From positions 216,806 through 280,805 of the forward strand of contig JAGLWI010000002.1 in assembly GCA_023133515.1 (NCBI GenBank): DNA of 64,000 bases, in the 5' to 3' direction. A model generated the notes under the pieces. That model was not told the origin of the DNA. It searched no databases and worked only from the letters and a program-made list of their open reading frames with translations. The position numbers were made by a program, and so were the translations under genes. The stretch comes from Candidatus Babeliales bacterium (GTDB taxonomy: Bacteria; Babelota; Babeliae; Babelales; UASB340). Positions 24,498 through 33,351 of the stretch are shown here, piece by piece (the first letter of the stretch is position 1; each line of letters opens with the position of its first letter).

Positions 24498-26923
24498 GCA
24501 AGGCTCCTTTTTTTCAGTTTAAGTTTATTTGACTTGCGTTTTTTGAGGTGACCTAGATTCTCATAATTAAAATTTTTTAAAAGTGATTTATTTTTTTTAT
24601 TGTTAATTGTGTTTTTTGCAACATTAGTAGATATAGAATTAGTAGGTGTAGATAATAATTTTTTAATCTTATTTCTTTTTGATTTTTCTTTTACTATTGG
24701 TTTAGCAGATATTAATTGTTTTAGCTTTTTTCTTTTTTGAGCAAGTTGTTTTTCTGCCGTTATTTTTTTAAATATTTTTTTTTCTTTTTTTTCTTCTTCA
24801 TCAATAATTCTGTAGTATGGATCATATTTTATGTCGGCTGTTGTTGGTTGAAATTTTGCTGTTGCAAAATCAGAAACTTTGTGTGAGTAATCCTCTTTTT
24901 TGGGGTCAAAGAACCAGTTTTGAATAGGATCTCTTTTTGAACCAATTTCAGATACATTTTTTACATCCTTTTTTGCATTATGAAGTTTCATTCTTGTGTA
25001 AAGACCAGTACCAGGCGTTGTTCTAGGTTTTATTATTGTTGGGGATATTAAAATAAAGACATGTTCTTTTGAGGTACTTTTAGTTTTTTGTTTAAATATC
25101 CATCCTAAAATTGGAATATCTCCAAGAATTGGAGTTTTAGATGAATTTTCTTCTATTGTATTTGTTACAAAACCTCCAAGAATTAGAACTTGTCCATCTG
25201 CAACTGTAACATCTGTTTTTAGGGTTTTTGCATCTTGTGCTCCTGAAGCGTCTTTAAATTCATTAAATTTAACATCTATTGTTAATCTCATAATGCCATC
25301 AAGATTAATTTGAGGTGTAATTGTTATATTGGTATTAGCACTAGCAGCTTCCTTACCGGAAAAACCGCTTTCTGTAGATTCTTTTGTAATATAAATAGTT
25401 TCACCTATTGTTATGTTAGCTTGATGATTATTTGCAACTGTAAAAAATGGTTGTGATAAAAGTCGTGTATGAGTTATTGTTTGTAATGCTTTAAAAATTC
25501 CCCAAATATTTCCATTTTTTCCTAGAGTTAAAATTGTTGAACCAAGTCCGGCTGATATACCTTCAGCCATATTTCCAAGAATACTAACAAAACTTTCACT
25601 GCCAGAAGGTATTCCTGCTACTCCGCCTTCTCTTGGTGATTGAAAATTAATACCTTTACCAATTTGTCCTTCATTTTTATTTCTTATTGCCCCTCCTAAT
25701 GTTCTATTTCTATCTAATTTTACACTTACTATTAATGTTTCTACTGCAACTTGTGGTTGAGGTTTATCAAGATCTTTAATTGTTTGTTTTAGAAGTTTCC
25801 AATCTTGTTTATCTGTTGCCGCTACTACTAATCTATTTCCTTCAGTATCTTCTTTTATAGTCATAGGTTTAAAATATCTTACACCACCACGAACAGCCCC
25901 ATATTTCTTACTTTGATCTTTAGATACTTTTTCGTTGATTTGGGATAGTATGTCATTAAGTAGATTTGTTATAGATGTTGCATCTGTATTTTGTAAATCA
26001 TAAATATGAATAGGAGATTCAACATCCTTTAATTCGGTATCAATGTTTTGCGTAATAAAATCTTCAATTTTTTTAATTGCTTGTTTTGGTCCCATTAAAA
26101 TTAATGAATTTGTTCGTGTTTCAGCGATGATTTTGGTGGCTGATGCAAAATAGCGTGATTTTTTTTCTGCTCTTCCCATTATTCTTGAAAGTGGATCTAG
26201 TGGTTGTGGTATGAATTGAATCAGTAAGTTTTTTACATCGGAAGCATTTGCTTTTTTAAGTCTCATTACAACAACAGTTTCTTGCAAACCTATTTGATCA
26301 AGTTCCATTATAACTTTCATGGCAGATTTAATATTGTATGATTTATCGGTAATTATCATACCATTAACTTTTGGATAAAGTTGTACAGAAATGCTTTGAT
26401 CTGTGCTTAACATGCTTTTTAATAAATTTTGAACGTTTTGATTTGAAACATTTATATTTTTTAAAAAGGTAACATATCTGATATTTATATCGCTATCAGG
26501 AAGATCTTTTATTGGAATATTGATATATGATTTTAAAGGTTGCCTAGATATGTTTTTTTTATCTTTTTTAATTACAACATTAACGTTCCCACGTTTAATT
26601 ATACTAAACCCTGCCATTTCAATAACAGTCAAAAATACTTTCCAAGCTCCTTCTATTGATAATGGTTCACGAATTGTGAGAGAGATTTTACTTCCAGCAA
26701 CTGTGGCATGAGGAATAAGATTTAATTTTTTTAAGTCTCCAATGTAATTTATAAAATTTGAAAGCTCTGCATTTTCAAAATTTAGATAAATATTTTTGGT
26801 CTCTATTTTTGCTGGGATTTTTTTTGTTGATATTTTATTTAAAGAAGTTGGATTATTAATTTTTGATATTATAATTGGAGAAAATATTTGAAAAAATAAG
26901 ATTAATTTAATTATTTTTTTCAT
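24494..26923 (-). CDS. gspD: Secretin GspD-like, first copy
   Basis: Signal peptide at the N-terminus, then an N0 domain (YLNFENAELSNFINYIGDLKK), three N1-N3-type repeats (for example VVVMRLKKANASDVKNLL, IYDLQNTDATSITNLLND) and the secretin domain with VAVETLIVSVKL, ILTLGKNGNIWGI, VLILGGFVTN and KTPILGDIPILGWIFKQ. The repeat content and C-domain fit type II GspD rather than PilQ (no AMIN domain). After the barrel a conserved tail DPIQNWFFDP and ADIKYDPYYRI precedes a lysine-rich, low-complexity end of about 100 residues. It overlaps the GspL-like gene by four bases and is followed by GspC upstream. Confidence 0.93.
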   Translation of the reverse strand: MKKIIKLILFFQIFSPIIISKINNPTSLNKISTKKIPAKIETKNIYLNFENAELSNFINYIGDLKKLNLIPHATVAGSKISLTIREPLSIEGAWKVFLTVIEMAGFSIIKRGNVNVVIKKDKKNISRQPLKSYINIPIKDLPDSDINIRYVTFLKNINVSNQNVQNLLKSMLSTDQSISVQLYPKVNGMIITDKSYNIKSAMKVIMELDQIGLQETVVVMRLKKANASDVKNLLIQFIPQPLDPLSRIMGRAEKKSRYFASATKIIAETRTNSLILMGPKQAIKKIEDFITQNIDTELKDVESPIHIYDLQNTDATSITNLLNDILSQINEKVSKDQSKKYGAVRGGVRYFKPMTIKEDTEGNRLVVAATDKQDWKLLKQTIKDLDKPQPQVAVETLIVSVKLDRNRTLGGAIRNKNEGQIGKGINFQSPREGGVAGIPSGSESFVSILGNMAEGISAGLGSTILTLGKNGNIWGIFKALQTITHTRLLSQPFFTVANNHQANITIGETIYITKESTESGFSGKEAASANTNITITPQINLDGIMRLTIDVKFNEFKDASGAQDAKTLKTDVTVADGQVLILGGFVTNTIEENSSKTPILGDIPILGWIFKQKTKSTSKEHVFILISPTIIKPRTTPGTGLYTRMKLHNAKKDVKNVSEIGSKRDPIQNWFFDPKKEDYSHKVSDFATAKFQPTTADIKYDPYYRIIDEEEKKEKKIFKKITAEKQLAQKRKKLKQLISAKPIVKEKSKRNKIKKLLSTPTNSISTNVAKNTINNKKNKSLLKNFNYENLGHLKKRKSNKLKLKKRSLA

Positions 26924-26932
26924 AAGTTACCC

Positions 26933-28051
26933 CTATCTTACCCTCCTGTTTTTTGCTCGTAGTTTCATGTTGTTAAGTAATCTTTTTCTTATATCAGTGA
27001 GCATTTGCTTTCGGTCTTCAGGTATTACGTGAAATTTTTTAAAATCTCGTATATTTTTTGTTCTTTTTTGTTGTGGACTCATTTTAAATTCTTGTGAAGT
27101 TTCCCCTTTATTTGTAAAAGGTAAAAATTGTTTTATGGGTTTTTCGATTTTTGAAAGTTTATAGTTTAAAATTATATTTTGATTATTTCTTTTTAATAAA
27201 GTTTTAAGAGTTTCACCTTTTTGCATTTCAAATACGATATCATAAATTTTTGTTCTATTTTTTGTATTTGCGGTATCAATTCCATTTATTTTTATTATTA
27301 TATCATTTTGTTTTAATCCTAAAGCGGGTCCTATTCCATTTTCTTTTAATTGCCCAACTCTAATTCCTATAGGGTTTCCTTTTTGATATGCAGTTACAAG
27401 ATTTAAGGATCCCATTAAATTTCCTAGTGATTGTATTTGATTTGTAAATCTTTGTAGATCTATTTGGTAGTTTTCATCGTTGATTTTTTTTATGGTATAT
27501 TGCCATATATTTTTATCTAATTTTTCTAATTCTTCTTCATTTTTTCTTAAATAGAATATTTCTTGTTGACCATTTGCTCGTAAAGCTACGATATTATTTC
27601 TTGTAATTTTTAATATTTGTGCATCTTTTATTTTATCTGAAAGATGATAGATTTTTTCTTTTTTTGTTTCATCTTCAATCATTACAATGCTTTCAACCTG
27701 GTTTGGTGAAAAAATTATTCCTTTTAAAGTGATATTGAGATGTGGAATAAATTCATATTTTTTTGGTTCAGGGGGAGGCGCGATTGTTGGTGTTTTTGGA
27801 GAAGGAATTGGTGTGACAAAACTTTGTTTGGTTGGTTTTTTTTCTATTTCGATGAAAGTATCAAAGATATCTTGTTTAAATATTTTTTCTATATTTATGG
27901 CATATCTTACTTTTTTTTTTTCTAATTTTTCTATTGCAATTGGTTTCATGCGAATAGTTGGTGTTTTTTGTTTTAATATTGAGTTTATAAGCATGATAAT
28001 AGTAAAAATTGCAATAAGTGAACTATTTAAAATCCATAATAATGGCTTCAT
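26933..28051 (-). CDS. gspC: GspC-like inner-membrane protein with PDZ-type domain
   Basis: Connects the inner-membrane platform with the secretin in type II secretion. One N-terminal transmembrane segment (about residues 5-24), a proline-rich linker (PIPSPKTPTIAPPPEPK), the homology region (HLNITLKGIIFSPNQVESIVMIED, YHLSDKIKDAQILKI) and a PDZ-like domain (GIRVGQLKENGIGPALGLKQNDIIIKINGI). The homology-region pattern LxGIxxxxxxSxAII-like and the xGLxxGDxIxxING match are the GspC hallmarks. It lies directly before the secretin in transcription order, the gspC-gspD order of classical operons. Upstream 88 bases separate it from the MoxR gene. Confidence 0.88.
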   Translation of the reverse strand: MKPLLWILNSSLIAIFTIIMLINSILKQKTPTIRMKPIAIEKLEKKKVRYAINIEKIFKQDIFDTFIEIEKKPTKQSFVTPIPSPKTPTIAPPPEPKKYEFIPHLNITLKGIIFSPNQVESIVMIEDETKKEKIYHLSDKIKDAQILKITRNNIVALRANGQQEIFYLRKNEEELEKLDKNIWQYTIKKINDENYQIDLQRFTNQIQSLGNLMGSLNLVTAYQKGNPIGIRVGQLKENGIGPALGLKQNDIIIKINGIDTANTKNRTKIYDIVFEMQKGETLKTLLKRNNQNIILNYKLSKIEKPIKQFLPFTNKGETSQEFKMSPQQKRTKNIRDFKKFHVIPEDRKQMLTDIRKRLLNNMKLRAKNRRVR

Positions 28052-28139
28052 ACCAAATCACCTTTTTGTAGACTACAAAGATAATTTTGTGTCATATCTT
28101 ATGTCAAGTAAAATGTTTAAGGGTAGCTTTTTCCTCAAC

Positions 28140-29126
28140 TTAAGGAGAAGGTATAGTTCTAAGTATTTTTTGTATAATTTGATCGCTTGTTATATTTTCT
28201 GCCTCAGCTTGATATGTCATAAGAATTCTGTGTCTTAAAATATCTGGAACAACCAGTTTGATATCATCTGGGATTACAAAATGTCTCTTTCTTAAAAAGG
28301 CATTTGCTTTTGCTGCATGATGAATTGCTAGTGTTGCCCTTGGAGATGCTCCATATTCTATTAGATTTTCTAACTCTTCTAATTCAAACTGATTTGGAAA
28401 TCGTGTAGCAAAAACTATATTAAGAATATATTCAACAACTTTGTCGTCTATATATATATGATTTATAAGTTCTTGGCTCTCTGTTATTTCTCCTTTTTCT
28501 AATACTTTATATATTGGGGTTGGATTAAAAACCTTTCCAATTATATCTTTTTCTTCATTATATGTAGGATATGTTATCAATAATTTAAACATAAAACGAT
28601 CTACTTGAGCTTCTGGTAGACGGTATGTTCCTTCTTGTTCTATAGGATTTTGTGTTGCCATAACGAAAAAAGGTTCATCTAGTTTGTGAGTGTTATCTCC
28701 AATTGTCACCTGATGTTCTTGCATAGATTGTAAAAGAGCAGATTGAACCTTTGCAGGTGCACGATTTATTTCGTCGGCTAAAATTAAATTTGCAAAAAGT
28801 GGTCCTTTTTTTGTTTGAAATTCATGATTTTTTGGGTTGTATATAAGTGTACCAATTAAATCTGCTGGCAATAAATCTGGAGTAAATTGTATTCGTTTGT
28901 ACTCAAGACCTAATGTTTGCGCCAGAGTTTTAATAAGTGTTGTTTTTGCAAGGCCAGGAACTCCTTCAAGAAGAATATGTCCATTGCATAAAAGCCCAAC
29001 AAAGATCCGATCAATAATATGATCTTGTCCAACTATACACTTTTTAATTTCATTTTTTAAAGATTGAAAACGGAATCCTTTTTCTTTTACTGCTTGTATG
29101 ATTTCTTGTGTTGAATTATTTTCCAT
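28140..29126 (-). CDS. MoxR-family AAA+ ATPase
   Basis: MoxR proteins act as chaperone-like ATPases, often assisting maturation of von Willebrand-domain proteins or envelope complexes. Visible: Walker A in LLEGVPGLAKTTLIKT, PADLIGTLIYNP, Walker B LILADEINRAPAKVQSALLQSMQEHQVTIG, sensor region VMATQNPIEQEGTYRLPEAQVDRFMF, and the C-terminal lid with SPRATLAIHHAAKANAFLRKR. All are characteristic. GGGAAA precedes the ATG. None of the usual partner genes (DUF58 or VWA proteins) follow here; instead the next gene downstream is gspC. Confidence 0.93.
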   Translation of the reverse strand: MENNSTQEIIQAVKEKGFRFQSLKNEIKKCIVGQDHIIDRIFVGLLCNGHILLEGVPGLAKTTLIKTLAQTLGLEYKRIQFTPDLLPADLIGTLIYNPKNHEFQTKKGPLFANLILADEINRAPAKVQSALLQSMQEHQVTIGDNTHKLDEPFFVMATQNPIEQEGTYRLPEAQVDRFMFKLLITYPTYNEEKDIIGKVFNPTPIYKVLEKGEITESQELINHIYIDDKVVEYILNIVFATRFPNQFELEELENLIEYGASPRATLAIHHAAKANAFLRKRHFVIPDDIKLVVPDILRHRILMTYQAEAENITSDQIIQKILRTIPSP

Positions 29127-29145
29127 ACATTTCCCATTGCTTATT

Positions 29146-30450
29146 TTAAATTTTAAATTCGATATTAAACTTTAGCATTTTATCACGTAATTGAACAGTA
29201 GTTAAGTTTAATTGATCACAAACTTGTTCTAAGTCATATCTATTTTTTTTCAAAGAGTATATAAGAAATTTTTTTTCAAATTCACTTGTTGCTTCCTGGA
29301 GTGAATTGAAATATAAAAATGACTGTTCTTCTATGAAAAGAGTATTTTTTTGAGAAAGATGATGATTTAGATCTTGTGTAGTTATAACTATATCTTTGAA
29401 AAGGCAAGAGGATACTACTTTTTCAATAAACGCAATAAGTTCAGTGATATTTTCTTGCCAGGTAATGTTTCGTAATGTTCGTATGCTTTTGCTTGTAAAT
29501 TGTAATGATTTTTTGTATTTTTGATTTGCTTTTTTCAGATAATAATCTACCAAAAGAGGGATATCATATCTTCTTTTATTTAGAGTTGGAATTTCTATAG
29601 GTGTTGTATTTAATTTATGAAAAAGATTAGCATTAAAATTTTTTGATTTTAAAAGATTAAAAAGAGAGACACAAGAAGAAATAATAACTTTTATTTTTTC
29701 TTTATTATATTTTTCTAATTTAGATAAAAGTTTTTTTTGTCCATTTGTAGATAATTGGTCTATGTTTTTTATAAAAATTGTTCCAGTTTTTTTCTCTAAA
29801 AATTCTTTTTCAATCAATTTTATTTCTTCTGAATAATTTAAAGTAGAACAATTGATAATTGAAAATTGATTTTTGGGAAAATCATTTATTTGGTGAATGT
29901 ATTTTGATATCAAAGTTTTACCTGTGCCGTGTTGTCCATAAATTAACAAAGGTAGTTGTAGTTTTGAAATATGCTTAATTTGTTGGATAAGTTCTAAAAA
30001 AAGATAACTTTGGCCTATGATTCCATAATTTTGTAAAGATTCGATTTTTTTTTGTTTTTGGGTATGAAAATTTTTTTGTTGATCAAATTTTTGTATAAAT
30101 TTTATTTTTGAAAGAATTTCGTCCAAATTAAGAGGTTTTTCTATAAAATCAATTGCACCTTTTTTTATAGCTTTGATAGCGATTGGAATATTTCCAAATC
30201 CAGAAATTATTATAATTTTTTGATTTGGATACTCCTTTTTGATTTTTTGCATTAGTTCTATACCGTTACAATTTGGCATAAAAATATCAAGTAAAACAAG
30301 GTCAGGAATCAATTTTCCAATCAAATCTATTGTTTTTTGACCATCGGACAATGTTGCAACACGATAATTTTCATCTTCAAGGGCTTCTTTAAGTGTTTTT
30401 AATATTGTTGTTTCATCATCGACTATTAGAAGAAGTGGTGAGCTGTTCAT
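29146..30450 (-). CDS. NtrC-like response regulator with degenerate AAA+ domain
   Basis: Receiver domain residues 1-115 with acidic pocket VDDE, phosphorylatable Asp 55 (LVLLDIFMPN) and Lys 105 (IEKPL) intact. The central domain keeps Walker A (GQHGTGKT, 172-179) but Walker B is changed to GTIFIKNIDQL, without the DE of GTLFLDEI, and the GAFTGA loop that contacts sigma-54 is absent because the stretch between them is only about 45 residues. A short Fis-like HTH is likely at the end (LEQVCDQLNLTTVQLRDKMLKFNI). It is therefore probably not a sigma-54 activator in the classical sense. Next to MlaF, 13 bases away, and MoxR, 19 bases away. Confidence 0.85.
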   Translation of the reverse strand: MNSSPLLLIVDDETTILKTLKEALEDENYRVATLSDGQKTIDLIGKLIPDLVLLDIFMPNCNGIELMQKIKKEYPNQKIIIISGFGNIPIAIKAIKKGAIDFIEKPLNLDEILSKIKFIQKFDQQKNFHTQKQKKIESLQNYGIIGQSYLFLELIQQIKHISKLQLPLLIYGQHGTGKTLISKYIHQINDFPKNQFSIINCSTLNYSEEIKLIEKEFLEKKTGTIFIKNIDQLSTNGQKKLLSKLEKYNKEKIKVIISSCVSLFNLLKSKNFNANLFHKLNTTPIEIPTLNKRRYDIPLLVDYYLKKANQKYKKSLQFTSKSIRTLRNITWQENITELIAFIEKVVSSCLFKDIVITTQDLNHHLSQKNTLFIEEQSFLYFNSLQEATSEFEKKFLIYSLKKNRYDLEQVCDQLNLTTVQLRDKMLKFNIEFKI

Positions 30451-30463
30451 GTTTTTGTTTCCC

Positions 30464-31210
30464 TTAAATTATTGCTTTTATTGGTCCTTCTCCTAGTCCT
30501 CTTATGAATTGATAGATGTATGGATTATCACATTCCCATATTGTTTTTGCCGGTCCTGTATAAATTATTTTTCCATCATGTAACATTGAAACTGTTTTTG
30601 CATATTTAAATACTTCTACGTCGTGGGATATGACAAGGGTTGTGGCATTTAAATTTGTATGTGTTTTTTGAATTAGTTCGTGGATAAGTTTTACTGTTAT
30701 TGGATCAAGACCTGTTGTTGGTTCATCATACATTATGATTTTTGGTGATAGCATTAATGTTCTTGCAAGACCAACTCTTTTTTTCATTCCACCAGAAAGT
30801 TCAGCAGGGTATTTTTTTAACACATCTTTACTTAATCCAACGCTTCTTATTTTTTCCATTACCAAAGGACGTACATTTTCAGATGAAACTCCATTTTCTA
30901 ATAATGTGATACCAATATTTTCAAAAACATTTAATGAATCTAAAAGAGCTGCAAACTGAAAAACGTAACCACATTTTTTATATACCTGTTCTAGTTCTTT
31001 TTTGTCTAATTTTCCTATGTTTTGTTTATCTATCATTATTTTACCAGAATCAGGTTTTATTAATCCTATTACTTGTTTTAATAGAACAGATTTTCCGACA
31101 CCGGATCTTCCTATCACTACCATAAAATCATTTTCTTTTATAGTGAGATTTAGATTGTCGGTTATCTTTTTGGTATCAAAAGCTTTTGTTAAATTTTTTA
31201 TTTCTATCAT
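30464..31210 (-). CDS. mlaF: ABC transporter ATP-binding protein MlaF
   Basis: ATPase of the lipid-transport ABC system at the inner membrane. Walker A GRSGVGKSVLLKQ, Q-loop YVFQFAALLDSLNVFENI, signature LSGGMKKRVGLARTL, Walker B IIMYDEPTTGLDP and the switch His in LVISHDV are all intact; the QFAALLDS string near the Q-loop is typical of the Mla branch. It lies 11 bases downstream of the permease MlaE on the same strand, so they form one unit. The substrate-binding MCE protein (MlaD) is not in the window. Confidence 0.93.
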   Translation of the reverse strand: MIEIKNLTKAFDTKKITDNLNLTIKENDFMVVIGRSGVGKSVLLKQVIGLIKPDSGKIMIDKQNIGKLDKKELEQVYKKCGYVFQFAALLDSLNVFENIGITLLENGVSSENVRPLVMEKIRSVGLSKDVLKKYPAELSGGMKKRVGLARTLMLSPKIIMYDEPTTGLDPITVKLIHELIQKTHTNLNATTLVISHDVEVFKYAKTVSMLHDGKIIYTGPAKTIWECDNPYIYQFIRGLGEGPIKAII

Positions 31211-31221
31211 TTGAAAAACTT

Positions 31222-31995
31222 TTAAAACATAAGTGATGTAAGTATGTAGTCAGCTACAAATATTGTTACATTAGCCATTACAACACTTTGAGTTGTTGCA
31301 ATACCAACACCTTTTGCTCCACCTCTTGTTATGAAGCCTTTGTAAGTGCATATTAATGATAACAAAACTCCAAAAAATATTGCTTTAATCAATCCATTTG
31401 TTATATCAGAAAGCATAACATTTTCCCTAACAGACTCCATATACATTTCTGGATTAATACCAAGAACATGTACAGACATAAAAAATCCAGCTAATATTCC
31501 GCAAAGGGAACAGAAGATTGAAAGAAATGGTAGAATAATTGTTGATCCAACTATACGAGGAACAATTAGATATTGTTGAACATCTATACGTAAGGTTTGT
31601 AGTGCATCTATTTGCTCTGTAATTTTCATAGTTCCTATTTCTGCAGTCATTGCAGAACCTGCTCGTCCGATTACCATAATGGCAGTTAAAACAGGACCAA
31701 ATTCTCTGGTCATCGAGATAAATATTATAGGTCCTATAAATCTTTCGGCACTAAATCTGTGTAAACCTTCATAACTTTGTACGGCAAGAACTGCTCCTAC
31801 TGTTATACCGATCAATACTATAACAGTTAATGAACTAACTCCAACAAAATACATTTGATATATTATTTTTTTGAGTTTTGGTTTTGTGGAAAAAAGAGCT
31901 ACAATTGCGTCTTGAAAGAATAGTCCGATATTTCCTACTCGATTACAAGTATTTATTGATATTTTACCGACAAAATTTAGGACATCGAATACCAT
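31222..31995 (-). CDS. mlaE: ABC lipid transporter permease MlaE
   Basis: Inner-membrane permease of the Mla-type phospholipid transport system. Several transmembrane segments, with the family motifs GRAGSAMTAEIGTMKITEQIDALQTLRIDV and the long conserved stretch FGPVLTAIMVIGRAGSAM, plus the C-terminal GFITRGGAKGVGIATTQSVV. Length 257 is normal. It precedes mlaF in the same operon and follows secG by eight bases. An Mla system maintains outer-membrane lipid asymmetry, which supports a double-membrane envelope. Confidence 0.94.
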   Translation of the reverse strand: MVFDVLNFVGKISINTCNRVGNIGLFFQDAIVALFSTKPKLKKIIYQMYFVGVSSLTVIVLIGITVGAVLAVQSYEGLHRFSAERFIGPIIFISMTREFGPVLTAIMVIGRAGSAMTAEIGTMKITEQIDALQTLRIDVQQYLIVPRIVGSTIILPFLSIFCSLCGILAGFFMSVHVLGINPEMYMESVRENVMLSDITNGLIKAIFFGVLLSLICTYKGFITRGGAKGVGIATTQSVVMANVTIFVADYILTSLMF

Positions 31996-32003
31996 TTTTC
32001 ATC

Positions 32004-32351
32004 CTACACTGGTTTTTTTTTGGTTCCTTTTTGTGTACTTTCTTTTTTTTCGGGAAGTTTAGGAATTGATTTATTTTTTTGCTGTTGAAAAGTTGCGTAT
32101 TTACTGATACGTGATTCTTGTATTTGTTTGGTTTTTAGAATTGTGAGACATAATGCTCCTAAAATAAATAATGCGCCCATTATCCATGTTATTTTTTCGA
32201 ACAATTCCTGACCACCACTTCCTCCAAAAAGCATTTGACCACCACCACCTAAACCACCAAGTCCCATATCACCTTTTCCTTGTTGAATTAGAATAGCTAA
32301 TGCTAGAAAGAGGCATAAAATTACGAAAAATGTCATAAGAAATGCAAACAT
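32004..32351 (-). CDS. secG: Protein-export membrane protein SecG
   Basis: Small SecYEG subunit. Two transmembrane helices (about residues 1-21 and 53-71) flank a glycine-rich loop GKGDMGLGGLGGGGQMLFGGSGG, the hallmark of SecG, then a charged C-terminal tail rich in Lys (about residues 80-115). A 115-residue length is normal for the longer variants. It is located between tpiA and mlaE, with tpiA 66 bases upstream in transcription direction; tpiA-secG adjacency is common in bacteria. Confidence 0.92.
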   Translation of the reverse strand: MFAFLMTFFVILCLFLALAILIQQGKGDMGLGGLGGGGQMLFGGSGGQELFEKITWIMGALFILGALCLTILKTKQIQESRISKYATFQQQKNKSIPKLPEKKESTQKGTKKKPV

Positions 32352-32417
32352 TGTTTCCTTTCATTATTTTTTCTATATATTTAACTTACCAAAAGTAAGT
32401 GTTTTTCATAGTTATTT

Positions 32418-33182
32418 TTATAATTCTACTATTTTTTCAAACTCTTGAAAATTTAAACTTGCACTACCTATAAGAAAACCATTTATATTTTTAATCTCTT
32501 TCATTTTTTTGATGTTTTTTGAATTTACACTTCCACCGTACAAAAGTTTCCATTTAACTTGTGGACAAAATTTTTGTGTTTTTTCGAAAATATAGGCAAA
32601 CGTTGTTTCTAACTGGTCTTGTGTAGGCGTTTTACCAGTTCCTATTGCCCATAATGGCTCATATGCTAGGCATACAGGCAAGTATTCTGGAATTATTATG
32701 TTGGAATTTATTATGTTAAAAAATTTCTCGAGTTTTTTTATAATTATATCAATAGTAGTTCCATTTTCGTATTCTTTTATGCTTTCACCAATGCAAACAA
32801 TTGGTGATATCTTGTAATTGATTAATTGGCTGAATTTTTGTAGTATGTCATCTGTTGTATATTTATTTTCTTTTATACTTTCACTATGTCCAATAATACA
32901 GTATTTACAGCCAAGAAGACTTAGGCTTTCTGCACAAATTTGACTTGTAAATGATCCTTTGCTGTGTTTGCTGCAATCTTGTGCTCCGATTTTTATTTTT
33001 GTTTCTTTAAATATTTTTATTAAAGGATAAAGATTTAAAAATGATGGACATAAAATAATTGTATTTTTGTTTTTTTCAGCAAATTCAATAAATTTGTCGT
33101 AATTTGAACTTGCAAAATCAAGTTCTTCATCACAGTTGAGATTCATTTTCCAATTTGATACAAAAAGAATATCCTTTTCCAT
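32418..33182 (-). CDS. tpiA: Triosephosphate isomerase
   Basis: Interconverts dihydroxyacetone phosphate and glyceraldehyde 3-phosphate. Signatures: FVSNWKMNLN (catalytic Lys), IIGHSESIK (catalytic His), CLAYEPLWAIGTGKTPT (catalytic Glu, flexible loop 6) and LLYGGSVNSKNI (phosphate loop). Length 254 is standard. It starts a minus-strand run tpiA-secG-mlaE-mlaF. The upstream 169 bases toward the divergent porin-like gene should hold promoters for both directions. Confidence 0.96.
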   Translation of the reverse strand: MEKDILFVSNWKMNLNCDEELDFASSNYDKFIEFAEKNKNTIILCPSFLNLYPLIKIFKETKIKIGAQDCSKHSKGSFTSQICAESLSLLGCKYCIIGHSESIKENKYTTDDILQKFSQLINYKISPIVCIGESIKEYENGTTIDIIIKKLEKFFNIINSNIIIPEYLPVCLAYEPLWAIGTGKTPTQDQLETTFAYIFEKTQKFCPQVKWKLLYGGSVNSKNIKKMKEIKNINGFLIGSASLNFQEFEKIVEL

Positions 33183-33351
33183 TTTGTATTTCCTATTTTT
33201 ATTTTGTAATAATGTTTACTAATTTTATGATAGCCTAATTGTTATTTTTTTCCAACATTGATAAGTTGTTATATCTTGACGAAAATATAAATTAAAGTAA
33301 GCTCAAGTCTTAATATTTACCTATATTTTAAAGTGTTTGGTGGTGTACATT

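Noticed and set aside
27687-28238. Plus-strand ORF of 183 codons opposite gspC
   Set aside because: It spans the antisense of gspC and the end of moxR, with composition of a shadow frame and no ribosome site; gspC has clear domains.
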